From positions 744,001-808,000 of the forward strand of contig CAVXIC010000007.1 of the NCBI GenBank assembly GCA_963761755.1: a stretch of 64,000 nucleotides of DNA, written 5' to 3'. Shown in pieces: positions 50,951-60,887 of this stretch (its first letter is position 1; each line of letters opens with the position of its first letter). The stretch is from CAJXVA01 sp963761755. Lineage in GTDB: Bacteria > Myxococcota_A > Polyangia > Nannocystales > Nannocystaceae. Made by a program: the position numbers and the translations under genes. The notes below the pieces were generated by a model. That model worked only from the letters and a program-made list of their open reading frames with translations, made no database searches and was not told the origin of the DNA.

Positions 50951-53488
50951 TCACTCCTCGGGCACGAGCGCTTTGCGATCCTCTCGGTCAGACGGCGCAC
51001 GCTTGACGTGCTGGTCGAACCACCGGAACGACTCGGCGAGCACGTGCAGCACCGACTCGCGCGCCACGTAGCCGTGTGACTCTTTGGGCAGCATCACCAG
51101 TCGCGCCGTGCCCCCATTGCCCTTGAGCGCGTGAAAGAGGCGCTGGGACTGCAGGGGAAAGGTGCCGCTGTTGTCGTCGTCTTCACCATGGACGAGCAGG
51201 ATCGGCTCGTCGAGCCGATCGGCAGCGAACAGCGGCGAGACGTTCACGTAGGCCTGCGGCGCCTCCCACAAGGTCCGTCGCTCGCTTTGAAAGCCGAAGG
51301 GCGTCAGCGTGCGGTTGTACGCGCCCGAGCGCGCGATCCCAGCCCGGAACAAGTCGCTGTGGGCCAGCAGGTTGGCGGCCATGAACGCCCCGTAGCTGTG
51401 CCCCGCCACGCCGACGCGGTCTCGGTCCGCGACGCCCAAGGCCACGACGGCTTCGATCGCCGCCGACGCGGACCCGACGATCTGCGGCAGGAAGGTGTCG
51501 TTCATCGTCTCGGGATCGCCGACGATCGGCATCGCAGCCCCGTCGAGCACCGCGTATCCCTGGGTGAGGAACATCAGCGGCGAGGTGCTCTGCAGTCGGG
51601 TGAAGCGGTTGTCCGAGGCCCGGACCTGGCCGGCGGTGTCCTTGTCGTTGAACTCGATCGGATAGGCCCACACGACCAGCGGCAGGCGATCCCCCTCCTG
51701 GTACCCCGGGGGCAGGTACAAGGTGCCCGAGAGCTCCACGCCATCGTCGCGGGTGTACTTGAGGATCCGCTTGTCGATCCCCGTCAGCTGCGGATGGGGG
51801 TCGACGAACGTGGTCAGCGGGCGACGCTTGCCGTCATCGTGCTGGACGTAGAGGTTGGGCACGTCGGTCTTCGATTCGCGCCACACGATGAGCTCGCCAG
51901 AGGCGGCGACGTCGACGAAGGATGCGTACTCGTCGAGGCCAGACTCGAACGTGCGCTGCGTCTTGCCGTCGCGCAAGTCCATGCGCTGGACGAACGGACG
52001 GTAGCCATCCGGCGTCGCGCCGCTCCCGGACAGCATGATGGCGTCGCCATCGACGGGAACCACGTAGCTCCCGTCGGTGCGCTGCTGGTAGACGGGGGTC
52101 CCCGGGTCGCCGTAGGCGTCGCGGACCGAGCGATCGACGAGCACGCGTTCTCCGGAGGGGTCGTGGACCCGGGTCGTGGTCCAGCGCCGGTCTCGGTCGA
52201 AGTCGCTGATCAGATACTGTCCGGGCTGGTCGGTCCAGCTGATGTCGGTGAAGCGGTGCTCGACCTTGGTGAGGATCTTGGGCACGTCGGCAAACCCAGC
52301 GGCGTGCACCATCACGCGATCGCGATGCTCGGCGTCCCGCTTGGGATCGCCCTCGTCGAGGGCTTCGACCCAGACGAGGGTGTCCGGATGCTGCGGGTGC
52401 CACTGCACGCGCCGCGGGCCCTGCCGGACGCCGCCGATCGGAATCTCCTCGGCCAGCTCGAGGTCGGCCACGGTCCGCACGACCTTCGCGGCGCGATCCC
52501 AGACCTCGACCCGCATCGGGAACCGATAGAACGGGACCGTGTAGGAGAACGGTCGCCGAATCCGTTCGACGAGGACGTACTCCCCTCCGGGTGACACGTC
52601 CACGGCGGCAAACAAGCCCGGCTCGCCGAGCGAGCGCGTGGCGCCAGAGTCCATGTCGACCTCGAGCAGCTGCACCGTGACCAGATGCTCGAAGAGCGCC
52701 TCGTCGAAGGGGTCGGTGAGCAGGTCCTGGTAGGTCCGGTTGGTGGCCTTCTCTCCGGCGGTGTCGGAGACCGACGGGCCGACCGGGCGCCGCGGACGCT
52801 GCGGTGGTCGCTCGGCGTCCGGCGGCACACAGAAGGCGATCAGGCCCTTGCCGTGCGGCAACCATTGGAAGCCCCGCGTGAGGATGTCGTTGACCCGCAG
52901 GCCCTCGAGTTCGGTCGCCTGACCCGACGCCGCGTCGACCACCCACAGATGCAGGCCGTCCTCCTGCCATCGGGTGAACGCGACGCGCCCCCCGTCGGGC
53001 GACCACTGCGGAGGACCCATACGCATGTCGTCGGGAAGCATCACCGCCTGGGATTGGCCCGTCGACACGTCCACGATCTCGAGCCGCTCGTACATCCTCG
53101 TGCGCCGCTGGGCGTAGCGCGCAGCGTCGATACGAAGGCCAGCGAGGCGCTCGAAGGGCGCGGCGACGTCCTCGATGCTCGGCAGCGCGTCGTAGTGGGC
53201 CAGCAGCACCCTCTCCCGCGTGGGGCTGATCGTGATGCGCGGCGTCGCGGGTGCATCGACGATGTCGACGACGTCCTTCGGCGGCACCTCGTAGGTCGAG
53301 GGCAGCTCGATCGCGACCGCGGCGGCCGCAACGTCGCCCTGAGCCGAGCCCGACGCGGCCCCGCTGGATGCAGGGACCGGCGTGGAGGCGTCCTGGTCGA
53401 CATCGCCGGTCGCCGGGGGCGCCTTTGCACACGACGAGGCAAGGGCCAGCCCGAGGGACATCCCCAGGAGTCTGTGACGCGCGTCCAT
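50951..53488 (-). CDS. S9-family (prolyl-oligopeptidase-like) serine peptidase
   Basis: An 845-residue exported peptidase close to the glutamyl-endopeptidase-like S9D group. A signal helix ends near ASSCAKA, a weak lipobox. Beta-propeller blades follow, e.g. PPQWSPDGGRVAFTRW, and the C-terminal Abhydrolase domain has the triad Ser698 in VAGHSYGAF, Asp near 771 in HGEDDDN, and His805 in KESHGY. It would cleave short peptides in the periplasm or outside. It lies 40 bp downstream of purL on the same strand. Confidence 0.88.
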   Translation of the reverse strand: MDARHRLLGMSLGLALASSCAKAPPATGDVDQDASTPVPASSGAASGSAQGDVAAAAVAIELPSTYEVPPKDVVDIVDAPATPRITISPTRERVLLAHYDALPSIEDVAAPFERLAGLRIDAARYAQRRTRMYERLEIVDVSTGQSQAVMLPDDMRMGPPQWSPDGGRVAFTRWQEDGLHLWVVDAASGQATELEGLRVNDILTRGFQWLPHGKGLIAFCVPPDAERPPQRPRRPVGPSVSDTAGEKATNRTYQDLLTDPFDEALFEHLVTVQLLEVDMDSGATRSLGEPGLFAAVDVSPGGEYVLVERIRRPFSYTVPFYRFPMRVEVWDRAAKVVRTVADLELAEEIPIGGVRQGPRRVQWHPQHPDTLVWVEALDEGDPKRDAEHRDRVMVHAAGFADVPKILTKVEHRFTDISWTDQPGQYLISDFDRDRRWTTTRVHDPSGERVLVDRSVRDAYGDPGTPVYQQRTDGSYVVPVDGDAIMLSGSGATPDGYRPFVQRMDLRDGKTQRTFESGLDEYASFVDVAASGELIVWRESKTDVPNLYVQHDDGKRRPLTTFVDPHPQLTGIDKRILKYTRDDGVELSGTLYLPPGYQEGDRLPLVVWAYPIEFNDKDTAGQVRASDNRFTRLQSTSPLMFLTQGYAVLDGAAMPIVGDPETMNDTFLPQIVGSASAAIEAVVALGVADRDRVGVAGHSYGAFMAANLLAHSDLFRAGIARSGAYNRTLTPFGFQSERRTLWEAPQAYVNVSPLFAADRLDEPILLVHGEDDDNSGTFPLQSQRLFHALKGNGGTARLVMLPKESHGYVARESVLHVLAESFRWFDQHVKRAPSDREDRKALVPEE

Positions 53489-53528
53489 CGAGCGCAGTCT
53501 ACCGGGGACGCCGACCCCCCGCGCCCGC

Positions 53529-56483
53529 TCAGACGGTCTGCCGGTGGTAGCGCGAGCGAAGCGCCGATACGGGGCGCTGCAGCACAATCTCGTCGCCGAT
53601 GCGCACGCGCAGCGCCGCCCCGTCGCCGCGCGCCCCAACCTCGCCCAGCTCCAGCAGACCGTGGGTCCCTAGCACGCTGCGCACGCGATCGCTCTGGCTC
53701 GCGGCGCTGGTGAAGACGATTCGGCCGGTCGACTCGGAGAACAACCAGCCGTAGGCCCCCATCTGCGCCATCGCCGGCAGCCGCACGCTCAGTCCGCGAT
53801 CGCCGGCCAGCGCGGCGCGCACCAGCGCCATCGCGAGGCCACCGCGAGCGCAGACGTCCGCGCTCCGCACCAAGCCGCGATCCCGAGCCTCGACGAACGC
53901 CGCGTAGCTGGACGCGAGCGCCGTCAGATCCGTCTGCGGCACGGCGCCGCTGAATCGCCCGCCGAGCCGCTCGGCAGCGCTGCCTCCCAGCTCGCGGTAC
54001 GTCATGCCCAGCAGCCACAGCACGTCGCCTTCGGACCGCGGCTGCAGGGTGAGCGCCGCGCTGACGTCGGGCATCTGCCCCATCACGCTGACCAAGAGCG
54101 TCGGAGGGATGGAGATCTTCACGCCCTCGAGCACGGCGTCGTTCTTCATCGAGTCCTTGCCGCTGATCAGCGGCACCCCGTACGCCTCGCACGCGGCCCG
54201 CAGGCCCCGGCAACACCGAACGAGCTGCGCCAGCTTGTGCTCACCATCGGGCGTCTTCTCGCTGCGCACCGGATCGGGCCAGCAGAAGTTGTCGAGCGCG
54301 GCGATGCGATCGATCCGCGCCCCGGCACACACGACGCGCCGCACGCCCTCGTCCACGCAGGCCTTGGCCATCGCCTCGGCGTCGTCGGCCGAGAAGAACG
54401 GGGCGATCCCTTCGCCCAAGACGATGCCTTCGGGGCGGCCGTGACGGGCCCGCATCACGGTCGCGGTGGAGGACACGTCCCGGTGTCGACCGATCCACGG
54501 CTTGATCACCGACAGTCCCTTGACCTCGTGGTCGTAGCCTCGCGCGAGGTCCTCCGTACACGTGAACTCGTCGGCCTCCAGCAGCGCGTCGAGCCGCTCT
54601 CCCACCGCGGCGTCGGCCTGCCAGCCCTGCGGAAGACCGTCCACCTCCACCTGCACGTCGTCGAGCTGCGCGCGCAGCACGGGCTTGGGCCAGCCCTCGT
54701 GCAGGAACTCGAGCGAGAGATCCACGACCGAGGTCTCCCCGTAGTGCACCACGAAGCGCCCGTCGTCGGTGAACGCACCGAGCACCGTCGCGTCCACTTC
54801 GCGCCGGCGGGCCAGCGCCAAGAACGCGTCCAGGTCCGCCGGCGGGACCGCCACGGACATGCGCTCCTGCGCCTCGGAGATCAGGATCTCCCAGGGCGCC
54901 AGGCCCGGGTACTTCAAGGGCGCTCGAGCGAGGTCGATGCGCGCGCCGCCGGTGTACTCGGCCATCTCTCCGATCGAGCTCGACAGACCGCCGGCACCGT
55001 TGTCCGTCATGCCGCTGAGCAGGCCCGCGTCACGGGCCTCGGCGAGCATGTCGAACATCATCTTCTGCGTGATCGGGTCGCCGATCTGCACGGCCTGGAC
55101 CGGGGCATGCTCGTCGAGCTGGGCCGACGAGAACGTCGCGCCGTGAATGCCATCCTTGCCGATGCGACCCCCGAGCATGACGATCGCATCGCCGACGCGA
55201 ACCGGCTTCTCGTGGGTGGGCACCCCCGCCCGCTCCGCGGGCATGACGGCCGCGGTCCCGCAGTACACCAGCGGCTTGCCGAGGTAGCGGTCGTCGAACA
55301 GCTCGAACCCGCGGCTGTACGGGACCCCCGCTTGGTTTCCACCATCGATGACCCCCCGATGCACCCCGTCCCGGATCCGCCTTGGATGCATCAAGCCGCT
55401 GGGGACGGGGAGATCGTAGTCGGGTCGCGCGAAGCAGTACCCCCAGACGTTGGTCAGCAGGTCGGCGCCGCGACCGGTGCCGAAGCTGTCGCGGTTGACC
55501 CCGACGATCCCCGTCATCGCGCCGCCGTACGGGTCGAGGGCCGAGGGGGAGTTGTGCGTCTCGACCTTGTAGACCAGGTGGTCCTCATCGGTGAAGCGCA
55601 CCACCCCGGCGTTGTCGTGGAACACCGAGACCAGGAACGACGCGTCCGCTGCGTCCAGGCCCCGCTCCTGTCGGGCGTGTGCGACGGCCTCGGTCGCGCC
55701 ACGGATGTAGTGCTTGAACAGCCCGTCCTCGATGCGCGTGCACGAGCCGTCATCCTCGATGAAGTCGATCGGCGCCGCAAAGATCTTGTGCTTGCAGTGC
55801 TCGCTCCACGTCTGGGCCAGACACTCGAGTTCGGCGTCCGTGGGATCCCGTCCCAGCCCCTGGAAGTGGGCGGCGATCGTCTGCATCTCCTCGAGGCTCA
55901 GCGCGAGCATGCCGCTGTGGGAGATCGAACGCAGCGCGTCGTCATCGAGCGCTCGAAGCGGGACCGTCCCCACCGATGGCGCGGCGTCGCTGCCCGCCGT
56001 GGGCACCTGGAGGTCCAGCGTGCGCGGCCCGGCGGAGACGTTGACCGTCTCGATGACGGGGTTGCACAGCACCCGCGGGGCGGCCGCTTCGATGGCCGCC
56101 GGGTCGATGTCCCAGAAGAGATAGAGCATCGAGGCGTAGGCGTGCCCCTGCAGCGTCCGGCCCAGGCAGTCTTCGGCGGCTCGTTTCAGGCTCGCGCCGA
56201 CCGTGTCGGTGACCCCGGGCTTGAACGCGACCTGGGCCCAGACGGCCGCGCCCTCGTCGTCCAGCAGCGCCAAGGACCCCTCCTCGCTGATCGGATCGGT
56301 CAGCGCCGCGAGCACGCGCTGCGCCTCGGCCTGCTCGAGCCCGAGGTCGAGGTGGTAGATCCGCCGCGTCTGGACCCGGCTGGCCTCCAGGCCCAGCCAG
56401 CGATGAAGCCGCGCTCGCGTCTGCGCTGCCAGGGCATCGCCTGCTCGCGCAGACGCTCGAATCTCGATCCGGTGGACCGCCAC
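53529..56483 (-). CDS. purL: Phosphoribosylformylglycinamidine synthase, PurS-PurL fusion
   Basis: A 984-residue enzyme for the fourth step of purine synthesis. Residues about 1-200 hold PurS-like units (HRIEIRASARAGDALAAQ, then YHLDLGLEQAEAQRVL), and the remainder is PurL with AQTWSEHCKHKIFAAPIDF, VETHNSPSALDPYGGA and GMTDNGAGGLSSSIGEMAEY. It lacks the C-terminal glutaminase domain of E. coli PurL, which is replaced by separate PurQ (42824-43759). I chose GTG 56483 (VAVHRIEI), preceded by GAGAGGAAC; the longer open frame upstream has no coding look. Confidence 0.93.
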   Translation of the reverse strand: MAVHRIEIRASARAGDALAAQTRARLHRWLGLEASRVQTRRIYHLDLGLEQAEAQRVLAALTDPISEEGSLALLDDEGAAVWAQVAFKPGVTDTVGASLKRAAEDCLGRTLQGHAYASMLYLFWDIDPAAIEAAAPRVLCNPVIETVNVSAGPRTLDLQVPTAGSDAAPSVGTVPLRALDDDALRSISHSGMLALSLEEMQTIAAHFQGLGRDPTDAELECLAQTWSEHCKHKIFAAPIDFIEDDGSCTRIEDGLFKHYIRGATEAVAHARQERGLDAADASFLVSVFHDNAGVVRFTDEDHLVYKVETHNSPSALDPYGGAMTGIVGVNRDSFGTGRGADLLTNVWGYCFARPDYDLPVPSGLMHPRRIRDGVHRGVIDGGNQAGVPYSRGFELFDDRYLGKPLVYCGTAAVMPAERAGVPTHEKPVRVGDAIVMLGGRIGKDGIHGATFSSAQLDEHAPVQAVQIGDPITQKMMFDMLAEARDAGLLSGMTDNGAGGLSSSIGEMAEYTGGARIDLARAPLKYPGLAPWEILISEAQERMSVAVPPADLDAFLALARRREVDATVLGAFTDDGRFVVHYGETSVVDLSLEFLHEGWPKPVLRAQLDDVQVEVDGLPQGWQADAAVGERLDALLEADEFTCTEDLARGYDHEVKGLSVIKPWIGRHRDVSSTATVMRARHGRPEGIVLGEGIAPFFSADDAEAMAKACVDEGVRRVVCAGARIDRIAALDNFCWPDPVRSEKTPDGEHKLAQLVRCCRGLRAACEAYGVPLISGKDSMKNDAVLEGVKISIPPTLLVSVMGQMPDVSAALTLQPRSEGDVLWLLGMTYRELGGSAAERLGGRFSGAVPQTDLTALASSYAAFVEARDRGLVRSADVCARGGLAMALVRAALAGDRGLSVRLPAMAQMGAYGWLFSESTGRIVFTSAASQSDRVRSVLGTHGLLELGEVGARGDGAALRVRIGDEIVLQRPVSALRSRYHRQTV

Positions 56484-56591
56484 GAACCGTTCCTCTCCCC
56501 GCAGACCATCCCTGTCAAGCCCGGCTCTTGACAGTGGCCCAGCACCCCCGCACCATGCTGCTGCGTGGTCGCCTGAGGCGATCTGCGCGGT

Positions 56592-57224
56592 ATGGCTGAT
56601 TTCACGATGGGTCGAGCACGACGACAGAGCGCAGTGGCGAAGGCCGACGCAGAGCCTGCAGACACCGCGGGCGAGGACCCCTCCACCGCGCTCGCAACGG
56701 AGGAGGAGCCGGACGCCGATCCCGACGGCGCCTGGGCCGAGTCGCTTCGCGACGTGATGCGACAGGTGATCGCCTCGCTCCCCGACCACGCCAACCTTGG
56801 AGACCTGGTTGCCGCCGCGCGCAGCAACCCAGCCATCGCTCCGGTGCTCGACATCTTCACGATCAGCGAGCTCATCGAGACCGCCAAGAAGAAGCCCAAG
56901 CCGGTCGCACCCGAAGCGAAGAAGGCCGGTCCTCGGGTCGACGCCGACGGCATGCCCGGACTCGAGGCCGACCAGGGGCCCACGGTCATCCGTCGCCGCG
57001 CCGACGTGCCCGACGGAGATCTCCGGGTGCTTCGCTCGCTGTCCACCCGAGGACCCCTTCGGGAGTCGGACCTCGTCTCGGCGACCGAGCTCACCTCGGA
57101 GCAGCTGCGGATCATCGTCCGTCACCTGCGCACGAAGGGCTTCATCCACATCGAGGGCAGCGGGTCCAAGCGGCGCGTCAAGATCACCCGCAACGGCGGC
57201 GGCTACCTGCGCAAGCACACCTGA
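56592..57224 (+). CDS. Winged-helix-like hypothetical protein
   Basis: A 210-residue protein. The first 50 residues are acidic and Ala-rich. From about residue 140 a winged helix-turn-helix is visible: DLRVLRSLSTRGPLRESDLV, ATELTSEQLRIIVRHLRTKG, then the wing HIEGSGSKRRVKITR. It probably binds DNA, perhaps as a regulator of purL, from which it is divergent over 108 bp; that link is inference only. A strong terminator follows. Confidence 0.65.
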   Translation: MADFTMGRARRQSAVAKADAEPADTAGEDPSTALATEEEPDADPDGAWAESLRDVMRQVIASLPDHANLGDLVAAARSNPAIAPVLDIFTISELIETAKKKPKPVAPEAKKAGPRVDADGMPGLEADQGPTVIRRRADVPDGDLRVLRSLSTRGPLRESDLVSATELTSEQLRIIVRHLRTKGFIHIEGSGSKRRVKITRNGGGYLRKHT

Positions 57225-57261
57225 CAGGCTCTGGCTTTGGCTTTGGCTTTGGCCGCTGAAA

Positions 57262-57293
57262 AAGGCCGCCCGTTCATCGAACGAGGCGGCCTT
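57262..57293. terminator. Strong bidirectional terminator
   Basis: AAGGCCGCC (57262-57270) pairs with GGCGGCCTT (57285-57293), and inside CGTTC/GAACG pair around ATC. On the minus strand it is followed by a T-run, ending the VWA lipoprotein gene; on the plus strand by CTTCG, ending the winged-helix gene. Confidence 0.9.
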
Positions 57294-57320
57294 CTTCGTC
57301 GCGAAGCGTCGGACGAACGC

Positions 57321-58859
57321 TCAGCCCGCAGGTCCGATGGTCTCCCGGAGAATCCCCGTCAGGCACTGCAGCGCCGGGGAGAAGTCCGTGGAGCAGATCG
57401 ACTCCACGCAGCATCGGATCTGCTCATCGCCGTCCTCGTCTGTGAAGTTGAGGCTCTCGCAGACCTCTCGCACTCGGACCGGAGGAATCGCCTGCCCGGT
57501 GAAGTTGCCGTCGTCATCGGTCCCGGTGCAGCCGGGCCCGATGTCGCCGAACTGGAACCGCTTGAGGTCCGCGGTGACGCCGTTGGCCCACTCGCCGGGC
57601 AGGATGTCCCCGCCGCCGGCAGAGCCGTCATACTCACCGTCGACCCAGTCCCGGTACACGAGGGACTCCAGACCGCCCTCGGTGGGCTGGAACGGCGGCG
57701 TGTCGCTGTGGGCCGTCACCGGAGGCACGCCGAGGATGCCGAGCATGATGACCTCTTTTTCCTGCTCCTCGCGCAGCCACTGCAGGTAGGTCACGTAGCG
57801 GTCGACCGGGTGCAGCGCACCGGCGCTGGCGTCGGCTTCGCAGCTCTCGTAGATCCCGTCGTCATCCTCGTCCGTGCACTGCACGCCGGCGTTCCAGCAG
57901 ACCGCCGAGCTGGCTTGTTTGCCCTCGGTGGTGGGGTTGATCGCCCAGTAGGCGTCGTCCTCGGTGAAGTAGCTGAAACCACCGGGCGGGGTGACCGAGC
58001 AGTCGGACTCGTCGGTGATGATGACCACCGCGAGGGTGGCGCCCTCGCGCAGGAAGCCCTTCTTCAGGGGCGCCCATTCTTCACTCTCGTCGCAGCGCTC
58101 TTGGTCCGGGTTGTTCCAGCACGCGCCGGGGTTGATGGCCTGGAGCATCGACTCCAGCGGCGCCTCGTAGCCGCAGCCGTCGATGCCCTGCGGCCCGATG
58201 CAGCTGAGCGCGGCCCCGACGTCGTCGTTGGGCACGTTCGTCTTCTCGACGTCGAAGTGGATGAACGGCTGGCCGGGCGCGATGTCGGTCGGGCAGTTCT
58301 GCGTGCACGCCTCTTGGATGACGGTCGGGTTCTCGGCCTCCAGGCCCGTGAATCGGTTGATCCGCGCGTTGCAGCCCTCGTAGACCGGCGCGCCCTGTCG
58401 CGGGCTGTAGTCGGCCTTCTGGAAGGGCGTGCACAGCGGATGACCCATGTCGGTCGTGGTCACCATGATGTTGACGCTGGGGTTGACCCGCTTGCCCTCG
58501 GCGTCCTCGAGGTTCTCGAGCCGCTCCACCAGCAGCGGGAAGTTGGCCGCGAGGTTGCGCTGCTCCTCGCCCATCGTGCCGCTGTTGTCGATGACGAACA
58601 GCAGGTCGATCTCGTTGCACGTGCCGTCGCCGACGCAGCCGGGCAGCGTCCCGGTGGTCTGATCCCCGAGGTCGATCTTGGGCTCGACGCCGGTCTCGTC
58701 TGCACCGGTGTCGGCGCCCGTCACCGCGCCGCTGGTGTTGTCGGTCGCCGATCCGAAGCTGTCGGTGTCGAGGTTCTCGTCTTGACGGGCTTCTTCACAG
58801 GACGCGAGGAGGCCCAAGGCCGCTGCCGATGCGAGAACGCCGAGTATCTTGTGTTTCAT
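57321..58859 (-). CDS. VWA-domain lipoprotein
   Basis: A 512-residue surface lipoprotein with the lipobox LGLLASC, an acidic Ser/Thr/Gly spacer to about residue 75, and a von Willebrand A domain with NEIDLLFVIDNSGTMGEEQR as MIDAS. Several paired Cys residues (CTPF, CNARI, CTQNC, CGYE, CWNN) suggest disulfides. It closes with CVESICSTDFSPALQC. Its paralogue lies just upstream on the same strand. ATG 58859 fits the GGAG site better than ATG 58862. Confidence 0.82.
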   Translation of the reverse strand: MKHKILGVLASAAALGLLASCEEARQDENLDTDSFGSATDNTSGAVTGADTGADETGVEPKIDLGDQTTGTLPGCVGDGTCNEIDLLFVIDNSGTMGEEQRNLAANFPLLVERLENLEDAEGKRVNPSVNIMVTTTDMGHPLCTPFQKADYSPRQGAPVYEGCNARINRFTGLEAENPTVIQEACTQNCPTDIAPGQPFIHFDVEKTNVPNDDVGAALSCIGPQGIDGCGYEAPLESMLQAINPGACWNNPDQERCDESEEWAPLKKGFLREGATLAVVIITDESDCSVTPPGGFSYFTEDDAYWAINPTTEGKQASSAVCWNAGVQCTDEDDDGIYESCEADASAGALHPVDRYVTYLQWLREEQEKEVIMLGILGVPPVTAHSDTPPFQPTEGGLESLVYRDWVDGEYDGSAGGGDILPGEWANGVTADLKRFQFGDIGPGCTGTDDDGNFTGQAIPPVRVREVCESLNFTDEDGDEQIRCCVESICSTDFSPALQCLTGILRETIGPAG

Positions 58860-59063
58860 CATGGTCTCCACAGTTGCTGGGCACTGAGGTCGGCTGGAAC
58901 GTTGCCCCCCGCAACGTCCGGCACGGTTCGAGTGTGTCAAAGGCGCATCCGGGGGGCAACTACCACGCGGGGTGCGTTGGGGAACGAACGAACCGCCGTG
59001 AGTTGCATCGCACGTCGCAACTCGGTTGGCCATCGGGACGAAAGACCGCCCAAGACGAACAAA

Positions 59064-59083
59064 GCCCCCGCCGAAGCGGAGGC
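59064..59083 (-). terminator. Intrinsic terminator between the VWA genes
   Basis: A minus-strand stem of 8 bp with one mismatch around a TTCG loop, followed by TTTGTT, lies just after the upstream VWA gene (59107-60639). Confidence 0.75.
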
Positions 59084-59106
59084 CTCGAGATCGCTCCGAG
59101 CGCGCT

Positions 59107-60639
59107 TCAGCCCGGAACGACGATCGCCTCTCCGATGATGCCGGCGAGGCACTGAATGGCCGGCGAGAAGTCGTCGTCGCAGATCGACTCGATGCAGCAC
59201 CGGATGTCGGTGGTGCCGTCGGCCTTCTCGATGTTGAGCGACTCGCACACTTCCTTGACGCGCACTGGCGGAATTGCCTGCCCGGTGAACCCGGTCGCGA
59301 CGCTGCCGCCGGTACACCCCGGGCCGACGCCGAAGTCGGCCTGCTTCTCCGCGGCCGTCACGCCCGCGCCGAACTCGTCGGGCAGGATGTCTCCGCCGCC
59401 GGCCACGCCGGTGTACTCCCCGTCTCGCCAGTTACGGTACTCCAGGTCGAACACCCCGCCGGCGATCGGCTCGAAGGGCGAGTCCGGGTTCCGCTCGGTC
59501 ACCTCGGGCACCCCGAGGATGCCCAGCATGACGACCTCTTTCTTCTGCTCCTGGCGCAGGGTGTTGATCAAGTAGTTGGTGTACCGCGAGATCGGCTGGA
59601 GCGTCCCGGGTGTGTTGGACGATTCGCAGTCGCTGTAGACGCCGCTGGCATCGGGGCCCTGGCAGCTCACCCCGGCGTTCCAACAAATGGCCGACGTGGA
59701 CTCGGGCACGCCCGAATCAGGATCGACCTCCTGGTAGGTGGCGTCGGTCATGATGTCGTAGTTTTGCACCGAGCAGTCGGCCTCGTCGGTGATGATCGCG
59801 ACGGCCAACAGCGCGTCCGGTCGCAGGAACGGCTTGGCGCCCTGGTTCCAGTCCGCGGTGGGGTTGAGCGCCTGCAGCATGTTCTCCAGCGGAGATTCAT
59901 ACCCGCAGCCGTTGATGCCCTGTGGGCCGATACAGCCCAGAGCCTGCGCGACCGGGCTGTCGGGCGTGCCATCGCCGTTGATGTCGGCCTCGGTGATCGA
60001 GTCGGGGATGTTGTCCATCCCGTTGCTGAAGGCCACGTAGGGGGCGCCCTCGGGCGCGGCACCGGACACGCAGGAGTTGGTGCACGCCTGCGGGACCGAG
60101 TCTGGGTTGGTGCCCAAGCCGGTGAAGTCGTTGATGCGATCGGTGCACGGTGTGGTGACCGGGGAGCCGCGAGAAGGCTCGTATCCTTCGGGCTCGAACT
60201 GCGTGCACAGCGGGTTGCCGAAGTCGGTGTTGGTCACCATGATCTGGACGTCCGGATTGACCGGGTTGCCCATCGAGTCGGTGAGGTTCTCGAGCTGCTG
60301 AACGAGCAGCGGGAAGTTCCGCGCGAGGTTCTCCTGCTCGACCGCCATCGTGCCGCTGTTGTCGATGACGAACAGCAGGTCGATCTTGTCGGTGCATCCG
60401 AGGTCGCTGCCCCCGCATCCACCCGGGCCGCTGTCGCTTCCGCCGCCGACGTCGAGCTTCTCGCCGGTTTCGTCTCCGGACTCGTCCACGGAGTCCGTTG
60501 CGCCCTCCGTCGCGGAGGCCGTGATGGTGGTGAGCGGGGCGGTCGCGGAAGACTCATCGTTCCCGTTGCCGTCGTCTCCACAAGAAGTTGCAATGGCGAG
60601 CAGCGCGCCGACCCAGGCCAGACTCTCAAGTCGTTTCAT
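59107..60639 (-). CDS. VWA-domain lipoprotein (paralogue)
   Basis: A 510-residue lipoprotein closely parallel to its neighbour: signal ending LAIATSC, spacer, a VWA MIDAS in KIDLLFVIDNSGTMAVEQEN, the same Cys pattern, and the end CIESICDDDFSPAIQC. Shared blocks such as SCIGPQGI/LGCIGPQGI and GQAIPPVRVKEVCESLN prove a duplication. Each is separated by its own terminator and gap, so they seem to be independently transcribed. Function, probably cell-surface adhesion, is inferred from the fold only. Confidence 0.82.
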   Translation of the reverse strand: MKRLESLAWVGALLAIATSCGDDGNGNDESSATAPLTTITASATEGATDSVDESGDETGEKLDVGGGSDSGPGGCGGSDLGCTDKIDLLFVIDNSGTMAVEQENLARNFPLLVQQLENLTDSMGNPVNPDVQIMVTNTDFGNPLCTQFEPEGYEPSRGSPVTTPCTDRINDFTGLGTNPDSVPQACTNSCVSGAAPEGAPYVAFSNGMDNIPDSITEADINGDGTPDSPVAQALGCIGPQGINGCGYESPLENMLQALNPTADWNQGAKPFLRPDALLAVAIITDEADCSVQNYDIMTDATYQEVDPDSGVPESTSAICWNAGVSCQGPDASGVYSDCESSNTPGTLQPISRYTNYLINTLRQEQKKEVVMLGILGVPEVTERNPDSPFEPIAGGVFDLEYRNWRDGEYTGVAGGGDILPDEFGAGVTAAEKQADFGVGPGCTGGSVATGFTGQAIPPVRVKEVCESLNIEKADGTTDIRCCIESICDDDFSPAIQCLAGIIGEAIVVPG

Positions 60640-60887
60640 GACGGTATTCGTTCCTCTTGATCCGTACTGCGATATTGCGATGTTTGGGCCGGTGCCCGCT
60701 CCCCCCGGAGACGGGCGGTCCCCGAACGCCCGCAGGGCGTCCGTGCTCGCCGATGGAGGCTACCACGAAGCGCCTCCAACCACGAGAGGGACGACGAAGC
60801 CGCAATCGGCTCAGTTTTCTTCGGCCCCCCACAGTGTGCGATGGCCAGGGCGCAGACCCCGGCCGTCGCGCCCCCTGCTCAGGGCTG

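Noticed and set aside
56484..57218. Extension of the PurL frame upstream
   Set aside because: It runs against the winged-helix gene and has no purine-enzyme similarity; a good ribosome site and start are at 56483.
60640..60887. Small RNA or gene in the gap before leuS end
   Set aside because: No hairpin with T-run and no credible frame; only the CTAG motif next to leuS stands out.
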